Below, piece by piece: positions 23,238-32,524 of a stretch of 32,645 nucleotides of DNA. The notes under the pieces are model-generated. The model was not told where the DNA came from, made no database searches, and saw nothing but the letters and a program-made list of their open reading frames with translations. Numbering within the stretch: position 1 is the first letter of the stretch; every line of letters begins with the position of its first letter. A program made the translations under genes and the position numbers. Origin of the DNA: Ferruginibacter sp. (GTDB taxonomy: Bacteria > Bacteroidota > Bacteroidia > Chitinophagales > Chitinophagaceae); assembly GCA_013141435.1 (NCBI GenBank), contig JABFQZ010000041.1, forward strand, positions 1 to 32,645. Reading direction: 5' to 3'.

Positions 23238-23263
23238 GTTAAAGTTGAAGGTTAAAGTTGAAG
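23238..23263. repeat. Two perfect 13-base tandem copies upstream of lptE
   Basis: GTTAAAGTTGAAG occurs twice head to tail, followed by related TTTAAATGTTAAATGTTGAA. It lies just upstream of the lptE start on the minus strand. Similar 'ttaacttcaac' spacers are common in Bacteroidota. Confidence 0.7.
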
Positions 23264-23330
23264 TTTAAATGTTAAATGTTGAATTTAAAATACTAATCTC
23301 AATACCCAATACTCACATCTCAATACTACT

Positions 23331-24578
23331 TTACAAGCTCTCTAAATCGTATTCCTTTAATTTTCTATACAAAGTACGTTCGCTTATTCCTAAATTTTTA
23401 GATGCATCTCTTCTTTTTCCTCTGTGTTTTTTTAATGCTTTTATAATTAGTTCTTTTTCTTTGTCGGATATGCTTAATGATTCTTCAATATTTTCGTGTA
23501 CTTGTATATTGCTACTATTGTGTGGCAAAATTACTGACTGCGATGTGGTATTATTGTAATTTATATTTGTATTAACAGTTTGCAAATCTCTAATATTATT
23601 ATCGTTTGCAAAAGTAGCTGCAGCTGTTGTATGTGCTGGGTTTTGAAGAATTTCAAAAAACATTTTCTTTAACTCATTTACATCTTTTTTCATATCAAAA
23701 AAGAGCTTGTACAATATTTCTCTTTCGTTTGCAAATTCTGATTGGTTATTATTATCATTGTTTGTATTATGAGCAAGTACTGGCAAGCGTGGGTTATTGT
23801 TGTTTGGCAAAAAGCCTCTAAGCTGCTCGCCTGTTATATTTTTATCTTTGCTTAAAACCGATATTTGCTCAGCTAAATTTTTCAATTCTCTTACATTTCC
23901 AGGGAAACCATAATTGGCAATAATTTGCTTAGCATTATCATCTAATTGTACAGAACCAGTTTTGTACTTATCTGCAAAGTCGGCAGCAAATTTTCTAAAC
24001 AATAAAATAATATCTTCTTGCCTATCTCTAAGTGCTGGTACTCTTATAGGCACTGTATTTAAACGATAATATAAATCTTCTCTAAATCTACCTCTGCTGG
24101 TATATTCTAACAATTCTTTATTTGTAGCGGCAATTACTCTTACATCAGTTTTTTGTACTTTACTACTACCTACACGTATGTATTCGCCAGCTTCTAATAC
24201 TCTAAGTAATCTGGCTTGAGTACCTAAAGGCATTTCGCCTATTTCATCTAAAAAAATGGTACCTCCATTTACAGTTTCAAAATAACCTTTACGGCTATCT
24301 ACAGCACCTGTAAATGATCCTTTTTCGTGCCCAAATAATTCCGAATCTATTGTACCTTCGGGTATTGCACCACAGTTTACAGCTATAAAATTATTGTGTT
24401 TGCGTGCACTTAGGGCATGTATTATATGTGCAAATACTTCTTTACCTACACCACTTTCTCCATTTATAAGTACACTCAAATCGGTGTTGGATACTTGGCT
24501 TGCCACATTAAGCGCATGGTTTAGTGCAGGCGAATTGCCAATTATACCAAATCTGTTTTTTATTGTTTGTAAATCCAT
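23331..24578 (-). CDS. Sigma-54-dependent activator (AAA+ and Fis-type HTH, no receiver)
   Basis: This 415-residue enhancer-binding protein should remodel RNA polymerase containing sigma-54 (RpoN). The AAA+ domain starts almost at residue 1. Walker A is GESGVGKE (40-47). The sigma-54 contact loop is GSFTGA (87-92), a variant of the usual GAFTGA. Walker B is GGTIFLDEIGEM (105-116), followed by RLLRVLEAGEYIRVGS, VRVIAATNKEL, the FREDLYYRLNTVPIRVPALRDR sensor region and NYGFPGNVRELKNL. An Asn/Thr-rich linker (about 265-365) leads to the Fis-type helix-turn-helix at the C-terminus (KHRGKRRDASKNLGISERTL). There is no N-terminal receiver or sensor domain, so control must be by abundance or a partner. 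It is in the miaB-lptE-secG cluster. Confidence 0.93.
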   Translation of the reverse strand: MDLQTIKNRFGIIGNSPALNHALNVASQVSNTDLSVLINGESGVGKEVFAHIIHALSARKHNNFIAVNCGAIPEGTIDSELFGHEKGSFTGAVDSRKGYFETVNGGTIFLDEIGEMPLGTQARLLRVLEAGEYIRVGSSKVQKTDVRVIAATNKELLEYTSRGRFREDLYYRLNTVPIRVPALRDRQEDIILLFRKFAADFADKYKTGSVQLDDNAKQIIANYGFPGNVRELKNLAEQISVLSKDKNITGEQLRGFLPNNNNPRLPVLAHNTNNDNNNQSEFANEREILYKLFFDMKKDVNELKKMFFEILQNPAHTTAAATFANDNNIRDLQTVNTNINYNNTTSQSVILPHNSSNIQVHENIEESLSISDKEKELIIKALKKHRGKRRDASKNLGISERTLYRKLKEYDLESL

Positions 24579-24625
24579 GTTATTAATTAATTACGAACTA
24601 TTTTTTTTACCAAGATAAGCAAAAT

Positions 24626-25153
24626 TCATTTTTCTAATTCTTCAAAATATGCGTATAATTTATTTATTACCAGCATAGCTTTTCTTATTTTCTTTCTTTT
24701 AGTTTTGCTTATTTGTTCTTCGGTAAATTTTGGAAAATGATTAAAATGCAAATAATCGTACCGTATACCTAATCGGGTAATAATTATTGATGTACCATGT
24801 TTTGCCGAATGATAATTTCTTTTATTAATATTTTTATTTATTACGAAAGTAGATAGCCTATTTAAAATATTATAATTGTCATACACTATTTGGAATAAAT
24901 TTGGATTAACAACTATTTTTTCTGTAATTATTGAATCTCCTATTACTTTTGCAAAAATATATTTACCTTCTTTAAAAAAATACTTCTCGAATTTTATTTT
25001 TTTATTATGACTCCCAGCAAACAAACAAATATATTTCTCATCTTCTGCATTAAATACCGAATCTTTTAAATAGTTACTCCATTCTTCATTATTCTGGCTA
25101 AAAGATTGATTTTTTAAACATAAAATAAATAAAAAAATAAAAAGTATTCTCAT
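24626..25153 (-). CDS. Hypothetical exported protein
   Basis: This is a 175-residue protein from ATG 25153. MRILFIFLFILCLKNQSFSQ is a clear signal peptide. The in-frame extension to 25198 overlaps miaB and is rejected. The mature part is basic and aromatic, with EDEKYICLFAGSHNKKIKFEKYFFKEGKYIF, then SFVINKNINKRNYHSAKHG and a Lys-rich C-terminal helix (KFTEEQISKTKRKKIRKAML). I recognise no family. It begins 5 bases after the miaB stop and ends 47 bases before the sigma-54 activator, so it is almost certainly in the same transcript. Its very AT-rich codon use suggests a fast-evolving or acquired gene. Confidence 0.7.
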   Translation of the reverse strand: MRILFIFLFILCLKNQSFSQNNEEWSNYLKDSVFNAEDEKYICLFAGSHNKKIKFEKYFFKEGKYIFAKVIGDSIITEKIVVNPNLFQIVYDNYNILNRLSTFVINKNINKRNYHSAKHGTSIIITRLGIRYDYLHFNHFPKFTEEQISKTKRKKIRKAMLVINKLYAYFEELEK

Positions 25154-25158
25154 ATTGA

Positions 25159-26679
25159 TTATTTTACTACATCTCCAAACAATGTACCAGCAGTACAATG
25201 TGTAATTTTTACCATTACATAATCGCCTTTTGCAAAATTTTCTTTATTAAAAATTACTACTTTATTTTGTCCTGTTCTACCTTGCAATTGTTCGGTACTT
25301 TTTTTTGAAAAACCTTCGGCCAACACTTCAAATGTTTTGCCTATTTCTTTTTGCATAGTTCGTAAAGAGTGTTCTCTATACAAATCTACCAATTCTTGTA
25401 GCCTTCTTTTTTTTATATTTAATGGTACATCATCTTCAAACCTACGCTCAGCCAATGTGCCTGGGCGTTCGCTATAAAAATATAAATAAGCCAAATCGTA
25501 TTTGCAATAATCAAATAATGATAACGACTCTTTATGGTCATCTTCGGTTTCGGTACAAAAGCCTGTAATCATATCGGTAGATATACCACAATCGGGTATT
25601 AATGCTCTTATTCTATCTACTTTTGCAATGTACCACTCTCGGCTATAAGTTCTGTTCATTAATTGCAATACACGACTGCTGCCACTTTGCACTGGTAAGT
25701 GTATATAGTTGCAAATATTATTGTATTTTTTTATGGTATATAAAACCTCGTCGGTTATATCTTTTGGGTGAGATGTAGAAAATCTAACCCTAAGTAATGG
25801 CGAAATTTTGGCTACCATTTCTAATAAATTTGCAAAAGTAAAAGCCCCACCATTATTTTCAGAAGTTGAGGATAGGTTAGAAAAATTACTTGAATCCTGT
25901 TCGTTTTTACTTAAACTTTTATCTTGATTCTCTTGTCTTGTATCTATCCAATGATAACTATCTACATTTTGGCCAAGCAAGGTTACTTCTTTATAACCTT
26001 CATTAAACAATGCTTCGCATTCTTTTACAATACTGTATGCATCTCTACTTCGTTCTCTTCCTCTTGTAAAAGGTACTACACAAAATGAGCACATATTATT
26101 GCACCCACGCATAATACTTACAAAGGCTGTAACACCATTGCTATTTAACCGTATTGGCGAAATATCTGCATAGGTTTCTTCTCTGCTCAATAATACATTT
26201 ACACCTTTTTGCCCAGTTGCTGCTTCTTCTATTAAACCTGGTAAGCTTCTGTAAGCGTCTGGTCCTACAACAATGTCAACTAATTTTTCTTGTTCTATAA
26301 ATGTAGCTTTTAGTCTTTCGGCCATACAACCCAATACACCTACAATTAAACTTGGGTTAGCTTTTTTTAATTTTCTAAATTCTGTTAATCTTTTTCGTAC
26401 TGTTTCCTCTGCTTTTTCTCTTATTGAGCATGTGTTTAGCAAAATTAAATCAGCCAGTTCTGGTTGTTGTACTGCACTAAATCCATCTTCGCCTAGTATT
26501 GATGCTACTACTTCGCTATCGGCAAAATTCATAGCACAGCCATAACTTTCTATATAAAAACTTTTTGTTGGGTTGTCCAATGTAATATTTAATGGAGCAA
26601 AAGCTTCTCCTTGTCTTGCTTCGTCGTGCTGCTTTATTGTAACCAATTCGTGCATTTTAATTTCAAAATTAGATTGCAA
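25159..26679 (-). CDS. miaB: tRNA-2-methylthio-N6-isopentenyladenosine synthase MiaB
   Basis: MiaB is a radical-SAM methylthiotransferase that adds the 2-methylthio group to isopentenyl-A37 of tRNAs. The 506-residue protein has the N-terminal UPF0004 domain with three cluster cysteines (C48 in [14 protein letters not shown]84 in [12 protein letters not shown]118 in LGCMAERLK). The radical-SAM domain has C193, C197 and C200 ([17 protein letters not shown]). Later signatures are [35 protein letters not shown] and [12 protein letters not shown]-terminal TRAM domain ends near residue 506. A Ser/Asn/Glu-rich insert of about 30 residues (about 247-278) follows GQNVDSYHW and is longer than in E. coli. 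The start could be residue 1 or Met9 (MHELVTIKQ). It heads a minus-strand run toward lptE and secG. Confidence 0.96.
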   Translation of the reverse strand: MQSNFEIKMHELVTIKQHDEARQGEAFAPLNITLDNPTKSFYIESYGCAMNFADSEVVASILGEDGFSAVQQPELADLILLNTCSIREKAEETVRKRLTEFRKLKKANPSLIVGVLGCMAERLKATFIEQEKLVDIVVGPDAYRSLPGLIEEAATGQKGVNVLLSREETYADISPIRLNSNGVTAFVSIMRGCNNMCSFCVVPFTRGRERSRDAYSIVKECEALFNEGYKEVTLLGQNVDSYHWIDTRQENQDKSLSKNEQDSSNFSNLSSTSENNGGAFTFANLLEMVAKISPLLRVRFSTSHPKDITDEVLYTIKKYNNICNYIHLPVQSGSSRVLQLMNRTYSREWYIAKVDRIRALIPDCGISTDMITGFCTETEDDHKESLSLFDYCKYDLAYLYFYSERPGTLAERRFEDDVPLNIKKRRLQELVDLYREHSLRTMQKEIGKTFEVLAEGFSKKSTEQLQGRTGQNKVVIFNKENFAKGDYVMVKITHCTAGTLFGDVVK

Positions 26680-26750
26680 AGTTACTCTATTTTAGATAAT
26701 AAAAATGACAAGTTGGCAGAAAAATCTAGAAACCCAAACTACACATATAC

Positions 26751-26779
26751 AAAAAAAACGCCTACCCTATTGGGTAAGC
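26751..26779 (-). terminator. Rho-independent terminator after the ABC-F gene
   Basis: On the minus strand GCTTACCC-AATA-GGGTAGGC forms an 8-bp stem (one G-T pair) followed by G and eight T residues. It lies about 30 bases after the ABC-F stop codon and separates that gene from miaB. Confidence 0.85.
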
Positions 26780-26807
26780 AATTTTATAGAAATATTTATT
26801 TTATATT

Positions 26808-28733
26808 TTACTCCACTTCCATCATTTTTTCAAACAAAGCTTCATAATCTTTATTTGCAATTAAAAGCTCAGCAGTTAGGTTTTTATATGTTGTTTCTGT
26901 TTGTACAAACTTTGCATTGTCACTATATATTTCTGGTGCACCAAGCTCAGCTTCTAAAGCAATTTTCTTTTTATTTAATTCTGCAATTTTAACTTCAAGC
27001 AAATTAAATTGCTTTTTTATTTTTTCAGCCTCTTTATTTATAGGAATGTTTACCGCCTTCTCTACTTTTATTACTTTTTCTACCTTAGTTATTTTTTCAG
27101 TTTTTAATTCTTTTTCGGCAGCTGCTTTATCTTTTGTCCTTCGCTCTTTCCAATCTTCCCATTCGGCATAGGAGCCTTTAAATTCAAGTATTTTATGGTC
27201 TTCTATTTCCCAAATTTTGTTTGCAATTCGGCTTATAAAATAACGATCATGACTTACCAAAATTATTGTGCCTTCGTATTTATTTAATGCTTCTACCAAT
27301 AAATCAACAGAGTGTATATCTAAGTGATTGGTAGGTTCATCTAACATTAAAAAATTAGCTTTGCTTGCAATGGTTTTTGCTAGAGCTACTCTAGCTTTTT
27401 CGCCTCCACTAAGTACTTTTATTTTTTTCTCTACTGCATCGCCACTAAACAAAAACGAACCCAATAAACTACGCAACTCCAAATCATTTTTGCCACTCCT
27501 TGCTTCTTGCATTTCTTCTATCAAATCATTTTCGGGGTTAAGCACTTCTAATTGGTGCTGTGCATAAAACGATTCTTCTACATTGTGCCCCCATTCTCTG
27601 TTTCCTTCAAATTGCTCTGTGCCTACTACAATGCGAAGCAAAGTAGATTTACCTTTACCGTTAGCTCCAATAAGTGCAATTTTATCGCCTCTATCTATTT
27701 CTGCACTTGTATTTTCTAGTATTTTTAAATCGCCAAAACTTTTGCTTACATGTTTTAGTGCAGTTACTACCTTACCAGGCGTTTTGTTTAATATGAAATT
27801 TATTTTCATATTGGGACGTTCAATATTTACATCCTCTATTCTTTCAATTTTATCTAACCGCTTTACGATACTTTGTGCCGCAGCAGCCTTGCTGGCTTTG
27901 GCTTTAAAGCGTTCTACAAATCTTTCTTGCTGGCGTATATAATCTTGTTGGTTGTCAAATGCTTTTTTCTGCATATCTATACGTATCTCTTTCTCTTCCA
28001 TGTAGTACGAATAGTTGCCTGTATAAAAATGCAATTCTCTCTGATAAAGTTCTACAATTTTATTTACCATTCTATCTAAGAAAAACCTATCATGGCTTAC
28101 AATTACCACTGCACCTGGGTAATTAGATAAATATTTTTCTAACCACTCAATACTAGGTAAATCTAAATGGTTCGTAGGTTCATCTAATAATAATACATCA
28201 GGATTCATCAAAATCATTTTCGACAATAAAACCCTCATACGCCAGCCACCACTAAACATTTTATATTGTTTTCCTAAATCTTCGTTGGCAAAACCAAGGC
28301 CTTGCAAAATACTTTCTGTTCTATGATGTATGCTATAGCCATCAAGCACATCCATTTCATGTAATAAATCGGTATACTTTTCAGCTAATTTTTCATCGCC
28401 AGTTTTTTCCAATTCTGCTCCCACAATTTCCATTTCTTTCTCTATAGCTTTCACTCTTTCAAAAGCGCCCATTGCTACTTCCAAAATAGATTCGTCGGTT
28501 TCAAAACCCAACAAATCTTGGTTCAAAAAACCAATTGTAGTTTCTCTACCTTTTTCTACAGTTCCCTTAGCTGGTGAGTATTGCCCAGTAAGTACTTTAA
28601 GCAAGGTAGATTTGCCAGTACCATTATACCCAATAAGACCAATTCGTTCGCCGGGCTGTATATGCCAAGTAGCATCTTCCACAATGGTTCTTGCTCCAAA
28701 TTCAAACGTAAGATTTTGTAATCCTAATAACAT
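26808..28733 (-). CDS. ABC-F family ATPase (translation-associated)
   Basis: This is a soluble 641-residue protein with two ATP-binding cassettes and no membrane segments, the ABC-F plan. The first cassette has Walker A GYNGTGKSTLL, signature MFSGGWRMRV and Walker B DVLLLDEPTNHLD. The basic linker that contacts the ribosome region (ERFKAKASKAAAAQSIVKRLDKIER) lies between the cassettes. The second cassette has GANGKGKSTLL, LSGGEKARVALA and FLMLDEPTNHLD. A Lys-rich linker and a C-terminal coiled coil (about 540-641) follow, as in Uup and YheS-like members. The in-frame TTG at 28754 would add MQKIKKK and is less likely than ATG 28733. Family members act in ribosome rescue or antibiotic protection; which type this is cannot be told. 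It is a single-gene unit ended by a strong terminator. Confidence 0.93.
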   Translation of the reverse strand: MLLGLQNLTFEFGARTIVEDATWHIQPGERIGLIGYNGTGKSTLLKVLTGQYSPAKGTVEKGRETTIGFLNQDLLGFETDESILEVAMGAFERVKAIEKEMEIVGAELEKTGDEKLAEKYTDLLHEMDVLDGYSIHHRTESILQGLGFANEDLGKQYKMFSGGWRMRVLLSKMILMNPDVLLLDEPTNHLDLPSIEWLEKYLSNYPGAVVIVSHDRFFLDRMVNKIVELYQRELHFYTGNYSYYMEEKEIRIDMQKKAFDNQQDYIRQQERFVERFKAKASKAAAAQSIVKRLDKIERIEDVNIERPNMKINFILNKTPGKVVTALKHVSKSFGDLKILENTSAEIDRGDKIALIGANGKGKSTLLRIVVGTEQFEGNREWGHNVEESFYAQHQLEVLNPENDLIEEMQEARSGKNDLELRSLLGSFLFSGDAVEKKIKVLSGGEKARVALAKTIASKANFLMLDEPTNHLDIHSVDLLVEALNKYEGTIILVSHDRYFISRIANKIWEIEDHKILEFKGSYAEWEDWKERRTKDKAAAEKELKTEKITKVEKVIKVEKAVNIPINKEAEKIKKQFNLLEVKIAELNKKKIALEAELGAPEIYSDNAKFVQTETTYKNLTAELLIANKDYEALFEKMMEVE

Positions 28734-28923
28734 TTTTTTTTTAATTTTTTGCAAAAGTAATGTTTACTTTTTTTTTATAAGCATAATTAAAAAATAATAT
28801 ACTTTTTTGCAATGAGAATGAAAGATGTTTTAAGCAAAAATTTGCATTTTTAAAATAAGAAAATTAGCTATTTTTTTAACAAAGTATTGCTACCTTTATT
28901 GAGCAAAAAAATTATATAATTTC

Positions 28924-29943
28924 ATGGCTACCAATAGAAATATACTTACACTTGATGAATTTACGATACAAGAAATGCGAGCTTTTCCTAACGCAACTGG
29001 CGAACTTGCAGGATTATTAAGAGATATAGGATTGGCTGCAAAACGTATTAATGTAGAAGTAAATAGAGCCGGTTTGGTAGATATTTTGGGCGACGATGGA
29101 AGTACAAATGTACAAGGCGAAGAAGTGAAAAAATTAGATGTATTTGCAAACGACCAATTAATGGGCGTATTAAAACATGGTATTAGCTGTGCTGGAATTG
29201 GTAGCGAAGAGTTAGACGATATTGTTTTGTTTGACGATGAAATAAGCAACAAAGCTAAATACATTTGCTTGTTCGATCCTTTAGATGGTAGCAGTAATAT
29301 AGATGTAAACGTATCTATTGGTACAATTTTTAGTGTGTACAGGCGTGTGAGTGAGTTAGGAAAACCAGCTACAAAAGCCGATTTTTTGCAGGCAGGAAAC
29401 CAACAAGTGGCAGCAGGTTATGTAGTGTATGGTTCATCTACAATGCTTGTGTATGCTACAAAGCGTGGGGTAAATGGTTTTACATTAGATCAGTCTATTG
29501 GTGAATATTTGTTAAGTCACCCCAATATAAAGTGCCCCACTATTGGTAAAATGTACAGCGTAAACCATGGAAATTTTTTTGTATTTGAGCAAGGTGTAAA
29601 AGAGTACATTACTGCTTGCCAAAAAAAGAACGAAACCAATGGTGGACCTTATACACAAAGATATATTGGTAGTATGGTAAGCGATGTGCATCGTAATCTT
29701 ATACGTGGCGGAATTTTTCTTTATCCAAGTACTACCAGCAAGCCAAAAGGAAAACTTAGATTACTTTATGAATGCAATCCATTTGCTTTTATTGTACAAA
29801 AAGCAGGTGGCAAAGCTACTAATGGTGTTATAAATATTTTGGATATTGTACCTACCGAATTGCACCAACGATCTCCATTATATATTGGTAGTAAATTTAT
29901 GATGGAAGAATTAGAAGATTTTATGGAAAAATCGAAAAAATAA
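28924..29943 (+). CDS. fbp: Class 1 fructose-1,6-bisphosphatase
   Basis: This enzyme removes the 1-phosphate from fructose 1,6-bisphosphate, the committed step of gluconeogenesis, in the cytosol. The 339-residue protein has the usual length. It begins with TLDEFTIQEMRAFPNATGEL, and has the metal-binding IGSEELDD and the catalytic signature CLFDPLDGSSNIDVNVSIGTIF. Later come YVVYGSSTMLVYAT, RYIGSMVSDVHRNLIRGGIFLYP and LRLLYECNPFAFIVQKAGG. All expected motifs are intact. It is transcribed away from the ABC-F gene, with about 190 bases between them holding both promoters (a possible TACCTTTA -7 box at 28891-28898). The aldolase gene follows after about 295 bases. Confidence 0.97.
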   Translation: MATNRNILTLDEFTIQEMRAFPNATGELAGLLRDIGLAAKRINVEVNRAGLVDILGDDGSTNVQGEEVKKLDVFANDQLMGVLKHGISCAGIGSEELDDIVLFDDEISNKAKYICLFDPLDGSSNIDVNVSIGTIFSVYRRVSELGKPATKADFLQAGNQQVAAGYVVYGSSTMLVYATKRGVNGFTLDQSIGEYLLSHPNIKCPTIGKMYSVNHGNFFVFEQGVKEYITACQKKNETNGGPYTQRYIGSMVSDVHRNLIRGGIFLYPSTTSKPKGKLRLLYECNPFAFIVQKAGGKATNGVINILDIVPTELHQRSPLYIGSKFMMEELEDFMEKSKK

Positions 29944-30190
29944 ATAAGTAGAATTATAGTTTAATTTGAAATATGAGTTTTTTTAAACGTCATTTTATTT
30001 GTTTTCTGCACCTCATATTTAAAAAAGAATAGCTTTGTTGGCAGGTGCTGATTTTCAATTTATACAATCAGTTATTTCAGCAAGAAAAATAAAACTAAAA
30101 AGTTAGTAAAATTTTAATATTTTTTATAATATGAATAAAATTTCAGTATAAATAATCATTTTTTTTACAGATTTAACCTAAATTAAAACA

Positions 30191-30224
30191 GTTGTTTTAT
30201 TACACTTTCAATTTCATAAATTTG
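30191..30224 (+). promoter_or_regulatory. Predicted promoter of the aldolase gene
   Basis: GTTG (30191-30194), a 22-base spacer and TAAATTTG (30217-30224) fit the Bacteroidota TTTG/TAnnTTTG pattern. The first box is imperfect and the spacing slightly long. The leader to ATG 30239 would be only a few bases. Confidence 0.45.
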
Positions 30225-30238
30225 CAAAAAACAAACTT

Positions 30239-31306
30239 ATGAGTAAATATGGATCTGGCGTTTTGCATGGCGCTGCTTTAGAAGCTTTATATAATGATGC
30301 AAAAGATAACCAATTTGCCTTGCCTGCGGTAAATACCATTGGTACAAATACAATAAATGCTGTATTAGAAACTGCAGCCAAAGTAAATTCACCGGTTATT
30401 ATTCAGTTTTCTAATGGTGGTGCTCAATTTATTGCTGGCAAAGGAATGCCAAACGAAAATATGCAAGCAAATATTGCTGGCGGCATATCTGGTGCATTAC
30501 ATATACACAATGTTGCAAAACATTACGGTGTACCTGTTGTTTTACACACTGATCATGCATCAAAAAAATGGTTGCCATGGATTAGTGGATTGATTGATGC
30601 TGGAGAGCAGTTTTACAAAGAAAAAGGGCAACCTCTTTTTAGCTCACACATGTTAGATTTATCAGAAGAAACTATAGAAGAAAACATTGCTACATCTGTA
30701 CAATTTTACAAGCGTATGGCTCCACTAGGTATGAGCATTGAAATAGAACTTGGAGTAACAGGTGGAGAAGAAGATGGTGTAGATAATAGCGATGTAGATA
30801 ACGAAAAATTATACACACAACCTGAGCATGTAGCCTATTCATATACAGAGCTAAGCAAAGTAGGAAATTTATTTACAATTGCAGCAGCATTTGGTAATGT
30901 GCATGGTGTTTACAAATCGGGCAATGTACAACTAACACCAATAATTTTAAAAAATAGCCAAGATTATATTGAGAGAGAATTGAAGACAGGTGCAAAACCT
31001 GTTTACTTTGTGTTTCATGGAGGTAGCGGATCGCCACAGGCACAAATAAGAGAAGCTATTAGTTATGGTGCTATAAAAATGAATATTGATACCGATTTGC
31101 AATGGGCTTTTTGGGAAGGAATTTTAGATAATTACAAAAAAAATGAAGGCTATTTACAAGGCCAATTAGGAAACCCAGATGGAGCAGATTTTCCTAATAA
31201 AAAACATTACGACCCTAGAGTATGGTTACGCAAAGGCGAAGAAACCTTTAGTAAAAGATTAGAAGTAGCTTTTGAAGATTTGAATTGCATTAATAGAAAT
31301 AGTTAG
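30239..31306 (+). CDS. fbaA: Class II fructose-bisphosphate aldolase
   Basis: This zinc-dependent aldolase interconverts fructose 1,6-bisphosphate with dihydroxyacetone phosphate and glyceraldehyde 3-phosphate. The 355-residue protein is of the E. coli FbaA type. It has FALPAVNTIGTNTINAVLET, the SNGGAQF segment, and the zinc-site motif VVLHTDHASKKWLPWISGL. Further on are SSHMLDLSEE, IEIELGVTGGEEDGVDN, AAFGNVHGVYKSGNVQL and VFHGGSGSPQAQIREAI, then GAIKMNIDTDLQWAFWEGI. Length and motifs are standard. It follows fbp on the same strand after about 295 AT-rich bases with no gene, so the two gluconeogenic genes are neighbours but probably have separate promoters. In fbp's downstream spacer a 9-bp inverted repeat (29969-29977 with 30012-30020) is visible but lacks a T-run. 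Confidence 0.97.
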   Translation: MSKYGSGVLHGAALEALYNDAKDNQFALPAVNTIGTNTINAVLETAAKVNSPVIIQFSNGGAQFIAGKGMPNENMQANIAGGISGALHIHNVAKHYGVPVVLHTDHASKKWLPWISGLIDAGEQFYKEKGQPLFSSHMLDLSEETIEENIATSVQFYKRMAPLGMSIEIELGVTGGEEDGVDNSDVDNEKLYTQPEHVAYSYTELSKVGNLFTIAAAFGNVHGVYKSGNVQLTPIILKNSQDYIERELKTGAKPVYFVFHGGSGSPQAQIREAISYGAIKMNIDTDLQWAFWEGILDNYKKNEGYLQGQLGNPDGADFPNKKHYDPRVWLRKGEETFSKRLEVAFEDLNCINRNS

Positions 31307-31479
31307 TTTTTTTATATTTTTTAATAGCTAGCATTAAAAAATATGGTTAGCTTCAAAATACAAGCAATTGATAATTGTAATTAGCTATTTATTATTTGTT
31401 TTAAATGACTAATTACAAATAATAAATCTATAAAATTACTTTCAATTTATTGCAAATAAGATTACAATAAAATGTACAC

Positions 31480-32391
31480 ATGAAAAAAGAAGAAGACTTT
31501 GAGGCTACTCTTGCTGGACAATTTGATAGTACAAACCATTTAAAAACAAATTGGTTTAAACGAATAAAAAAAGGCATACTTACATCTACTAAAGATAAAA
31601 AAGATGCACCTGATGGCTTGTGGGAAAAATGTCCAAAGTGCAAATATACTTGTACAATAAGCGAATTGGAAGAACATTATTATGTTTGTCCAAAATGCGA
31701 ATATCATCATCGCATTGGTAGCGAAGAATATTTTGAAATATTATTTGATAATGCAGAATTTACTGAGTTGTTTGGCAACATCAAATCAAAAGATATGCTT
31801 GGATTTGTAGATTTAAAGCCTTACGATAAAAGATTAGAAGATACTTACAAAAAAACAGAAATACACGATTCGATAACTGTAGCTCATGGCAAAATACACT
31901 CCCATGATTTTGTAATTGCATGTATGGATTTTGAATTTATTGGTGGTAGCTTAGGCAGCGTAATGGGAGAAAAAATTTGTAGAGCATGCGATTATTGTAT
32001 AGAGCACAGAATACCATTTATGATAATAAATAAAAGTGGCGGTGCTCGTATGATGGAAAGTGCTTTTTCTTTAATGCAATTGGCAAAAACATCAGGTAAA
32101 TTATATAAATTAGCTGAAGCCAAAATACCTTATATTTCGCTTTGTACCGACCCTACATTTGGTGGCACTACAGCTTCGTTTGCAATGCTTGGCGATATTA
32201 TTTGTGCTGAGCCTGATGCTCTTATTGGTTTTGCTGGCCCAAGAGTTATAAAAGAAACCATAAAAAAAGATTTGCCTGAAGGATTTCAACGAAGCGAATT
32301 TTTATTGGAGCATGGTTTTTTAGATTTCATTGTACACAGAAAAAACTTAAAACAAAAATTAGCAGATTTGATAGTTGTTTTTAAAAATTAA
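31480..32391 (+). CDS. accD: Acetyl-CoA carboxylase carboxyltransferase subunit beta AccD
   Basis: AccD with AccA transfers the carboxyl group from biotin to acetyl-CoA, giving malonyl-CoA. The 303-residue protein has the N-terminal zinc ribbon with C51, C54, C70 and C73 (EKCPKCKYT...[11 protein letters not shown]). The crotonase-like carboxyltransferase domain follows, with [31 protein letters not shown], the acyl-CoA loop [22 protein letters not shown], and [35 protein letters not shown]. The ending [23 protein letters not shown] is typical. It is far from accB and accC in this window; accA is not present. A clear terminator follows the stop. Confidence 0.97.
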   Translation: MKKEEDFEATLAGQFDSTNHLKTNWFKRIKKGILTSTKDKKDAPDGLWEKCPKCKYTCTISELEEHYYVCPKCEYHHRIGSEEYFEILFDNAEFTELFGNIKSKDMLGFVDLKPYDKRLEDTYKKTEIHDSITVAHGKIHSHDFVIACMDFEFIGGSLGSVMGEKICRACDYCIEHRIPFMIINKSGGARMMESAFSLMQLAKTSGKLYKLAEAKIPYISLCTDPTFGGTTASFAMLGDIICAEPDALIGFAGPRVIKETIKKDLPEGFQRSEFLLEHGFLDFIVHRKNLKQKLADLIVVFKN

Positions 32392-32394
32392 AGA

Positions 32395-32423
32395 AAAGCT
32401 CCAGTCTTAAAAATTGGAGCTTT
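32395..32423 (+). terminator. Terminator after accD
   Basis: AAAGCTCCA (32395-32403) pairs with TGGAGCTTT (32415-32423), a 9-bp stem with an 11-base AT-rich loop, followed by ATTATTT. It starts four bases after the accD stop. Confidence 0.75.
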
Positions 32424-32436
32424 ATTATTTAACTCC

Positions 32437-32468
32437 TTTGCTTTTAAAAAATCAGTAAAATAATTTTG
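32437..32468 (+). promoter_or_regulatory. smpB: Predicted smpB promoter
   Basis: TTTG (32437-32440), a 20-base spacer and TAATTTTG (32461-32468) match the Bacteroidota housekeeping promoter exactly. It lies between the accD terminator and smpB and gives a leader of about 50 bases. Confidence 0.65.
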
Positions 32469-32524
32469 TGAAGGAAATAAATTTTAATTTTAGCCCTTTT
32501 AATAAATAATAATAAAAGAAAAAA

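Noticed and set aside
23235..23330. CRISPR-like short repeats before lptE
   Set aside because: There are only two adjacent 13-base copies without spacers, and no cas genes occur in the window.
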